In this document: positions 6,274 through 7,816 of the stretch, piece by piece
How positions within the stretch are numbered: the stretch's first letter is position 1
Layout of the letters: each line of letters opens with the position of its first letter
Assembly (NCBI GenBank): GCA_028871595.1
Contig: JAGWMT010000140.1
Span: forward strand, 1-7,816
Direction of reading: 5' to 3'
From: Elusimicrobiota bacterium
Lineage (GTDB): Bacteria; Elusimicrobiota; Elusimicrobia; UBA1565; UBA9628
Length of the DNA stretch: 7,816 nt
Notes under the pieces: generated by a model
Databases searched by the model: none
What the model was told of the DNA's origin: nothing
The model's input: the letters and a program-made list of their open reading frames with translations, nothing else
Made by a program: the position numbers and the translations under genes

Positions 6274-7431
6274 ATGCGTTCCCTCGTCGCCGCGATTTTA
6301 CTTCTTTCGGCCGGCTGCGCCACCCTCGGCCCCCCCGAGCCCACGTCGGTCAGCCACGGCCTCCTGGTCATGCAGGGCAAGGTGCGCGGCGCGGTGATTC
6401 CGTTCACCTCCGATCTTCCCGACCGCGCGTTGATCGAGCAGCTGGACGACAACGGGGAGCCGATCCCCGGGCGCGTGCTGACGTCGAACCTGGCCCGCGA
6501 GGGGCGCGTGTATTTCCTGGACCTGCCGGCCGGCCGCTACGCGTTGACGGAGCTGTCCTTTCGCGCGCGCGGCTCCCGCTACGAGGTGATCCTGTCCTCC
6601 GCCGTGATGCGCAAGGCCGTGGTCGAACTGCGTCCGGGCAAGGCCGCGTTCCTGGGCTCCTTGCTCCTCGACGGCCGCTATCCCGATTTCGACGTCGCCG
6701 TGGAGCGCGCTCTGGCCGTGGTCGTCCATTGGGCGACCTTCTTCCTTCCCCGCCCGGTGATCCCCCGCGACGCCGACCTGCGCGCGCACGACCAGGGGCC
6801 GATGGCCGAGCAGACCGTGCTGTTCGACGCGCGCAAGGACCTGGACGGGATGCAATGGCTCCTGCCGGTGGAGAACCGCCTGCGCGAGCTGGGGGCGCCC
6901 GAGCCGGCGGCCATGTCGGGGACCCTGCGCCCGCGCCGGATTCCGCTGCAGGACGAGCGCTATTTCTCCTGGCGCGACACCCTCAAATGGGGGCCCCCTC
7001 AGCGGGCGGAGCCGGGATTGGCCTGGCGCCGGCCCGGGGGCGAGGCGCGCATCGCGGTGTTCTTCACCAGTTCAACCGCCCCGGGGTTCGAGGGGTTCGA
7101 CGCCGCCGTCCGCCAAATGAGGGCCGATGCCGATCATTTGGACGACCCCGCGGCCGTGTACGAGGTGCGCGTGGGGACCCGGACCGGACTGGGCGCGCGC
7201 TTGACCACGCACCGCTACACGCCGGGGACCTTGGTGGGCAGCGAGGAGCGCGTGACGGTCACCGAGACGGTGCTGGTGCGCGATCCCATGGGGATGTTCA
7301 CCGCCCGCCTGCGCGCGCCGCACGATGAATTCGCGAAAGTCCTGCCCGCATTCCGCGAGTTCCTGCTCCAGTTGTCGCTGGGGCCGCGGGTGAAGGCTCC
7401 GCCCAAGGAAGACCCGATCCTGCCCTTATGA
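6274..7431 (+). CDS. Predicted lipoprotein of unknown function, two-part exported protein
   Basis: The 385-residue product begins MRSLVAAILLLSAGC, a lipoprotein signal peptide with the acceptor Cys at residue 15. Serine at -3 of the lipobox is acceptable but not typical. Residues about 28-135 look beta-rich, with GRVYFLDLPAGRYALTELSFRARGSRYEV (77-105) in the style of small beta-sandwich domains with a DLPAGRY turn. Residues 140-160 are hydrophobic (ALAVVVHWATFFLP) and might pack in the fold. The C-terminal part (about 257-369), from ARIAVFF to MFTARLRAPHDEFAKVLPAFREFLLQLSL, resembles PsbP/DUF1795-type domains by eye only. The tail is Pro-rich. I do not recognise the gene. The ATG at 6274 is chosen because it gives the signal peptide; the frame is open upstream to 5722 but that part is antisense to other genes. 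The stop overlaps the PilZ gene by 4 bases (ATGA), implying joint expression. Outer membrane or periplasmic location is inferred. Confidence 0.85.
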   Translation: MRSLVAAILLLSAGCATLGPPEPTSVSHGLLVMQGKVRGAVIPFTSDLPDRALIEQLDDNGEPIPGRVLTSNLAREGRVYFLDLPAGRYALTELSFRARGSRYEVILSSAVMRKAVVELRPGKAAFLGSLLLDGRYPDFDVAVERALAVVVHWATFFLPRPVIPRDADLRAHDQGPMAEQTVLFDARKDLDGMQWLLPVENRLRELGAPEPAAMSGTLRPRRIPLQDERYFSWRDTLKWGPPQRAEPGLAWRRPGGEARIAVFFTSSTAPGFEGFDAAVRQMRADADHLDDPAAVYEVRVGTRTGLGARLTTHRYTPGTLVGSEERVTVTETVLVRDPMGMFTARLRAPHDEFAKVLPAFREFLLQLSLGPRVKAPPKEDPILPL

Positions 7432-7816
7432 GCGCCCCCGAGGACCGGCGCGAGGCGCCCCGCATCCTGACCGACTTCTCCCTGCGTCTCTCCGACGAGG
7501 CGGGCGCGCCGCTGGACGACCGCGCCTTGGCTCACGACGTGTCGGACAAGGGCTTCAAGGCCGAGACCTCCGTGGAAATAAAGAGCGGTCAGATCGTGCG
7601 CTTCCGCGTGACCATCCGCGGCGAGGAGATCTCCGGGCGGGCCCGGATCGCTTGGGCCAAACGCACGGACCTGGCGTGGTGGGCCGGCGCCGAGTTCATC
7701 GGCATGTCCTGGTCGGACCGGAGGCGCGTGCGGCGGATCACCAGCCCCTCGGACGTGGATTGGGTCAAGATCGGCGGGAACGCCATGACGGCCCTCGTCA
7801 TCCTGACGTTCACCGG
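7428..7816 (+). CDS. PilZ-domain c-di-GMP-binding protein, possibly membrane-anchored (3' truncated by window end)
   Basis: PilZ domains bind the second messenger c-di-GMP and change the activity of an attached or partner protein, commonly in motility, exopolysaccharide or surface behaviour. The 129 residues visible have both parts of the ligand motif: RxxxR as RREAPR (R8, R12) and DxSxxG as DVSDKG (D37, S39, G42). Beta-strand segments follow, such as GQIVRFRVTI and ISGRARIAW, and then AEFIGMSWSDRRRVRRI (about 90-106). The last residues (GNAMTALVILTFT) turn hydrophobic and may begin a transmembrane helix, but the window ends there. The start ATG overlaps the lipoprotein stop (ATGA), and AAGGAAG lies 16 bases upstream, rather far, so translational coupling is the likely mode. 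The target is not shown by the sequence. Confidence 0.88.
   Translation, partial: MSAPEDRREAPRILTDFSLRLSDEAGAPLDDRALAHDVSDKGFKAETSVEIKSGQIVRFRVTIRGEEISGRARIAWAKRTDLAWWAGAEFIGMSWSDRRRVRRITSPSDVDWVKIGGNAMTALVILTFT

Overview
The window reads as ordinary chromosomal housekeeping DNA from a GC-rich bacterium. GlyRS is the split alpha/beta (GlyQ plus GlyS) type found in most bacteria. A predicted lipoprotein suggests a cell envelope with lipid-anchored proteins, and a PilZ protein with an intact c-di-GMP motif points to c-di-GMP signalling. I see no mobile element, tRNA, rRNA or CRISPR array. The lineage cannot be fixed from the sequence alone. A GC-rich member of a less-studied Gram-negative phylum, for example Elusimicrobiota, is only an impression from the protein style.

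Layout. Bases 1-68 are the 3' end of an upstream gene. A plus-strand operon follows at 103-4082: a small helical protein of unknown function, recO (recombination mediator), glyQ and glyS (glycyl-tRNA synthetase alpha and beta). Its members are joined by two 4-base overlaps and a 1-base gap. It converges on a minus-strand pair: nadE (glutamine-dependent NAD+ synthetase, 5812-4157) and, upstream of it, an unrecognised 142-residue protein (6240-5812), joined by a TGATG stop/start overlap. The 74-base convergent gap contains a perfect palindrome that touches the nadE stop codon. A 33-base divergent promoter region then separates this pair from a second plus-strand unit: a predicted lipoprotein (6274-7431) overlapping by 4 bases a PilZ-domain protein that runs off the window end. 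No stretch longer than about 75 bases lacks a gene.

How the genes work together. RecO, GlyQS and NadE are core functions (repair, translation, NAD synthesis). The unknown proteins fused to these operons by overlap are the least explained part. The most unusual signal is in the promoters. All three genes that begin a transcription unit have a TATAAT or TACAAT box ending only 6-7 bases before the chosen ATG, which would place transcription start at or next to the start codon (leaderless mRNA). Operon-internal glyQ and glyS instead have good Shine-Dalgarno sequences. I found no convincing novel multi-gene system; the remaining observations are modest.
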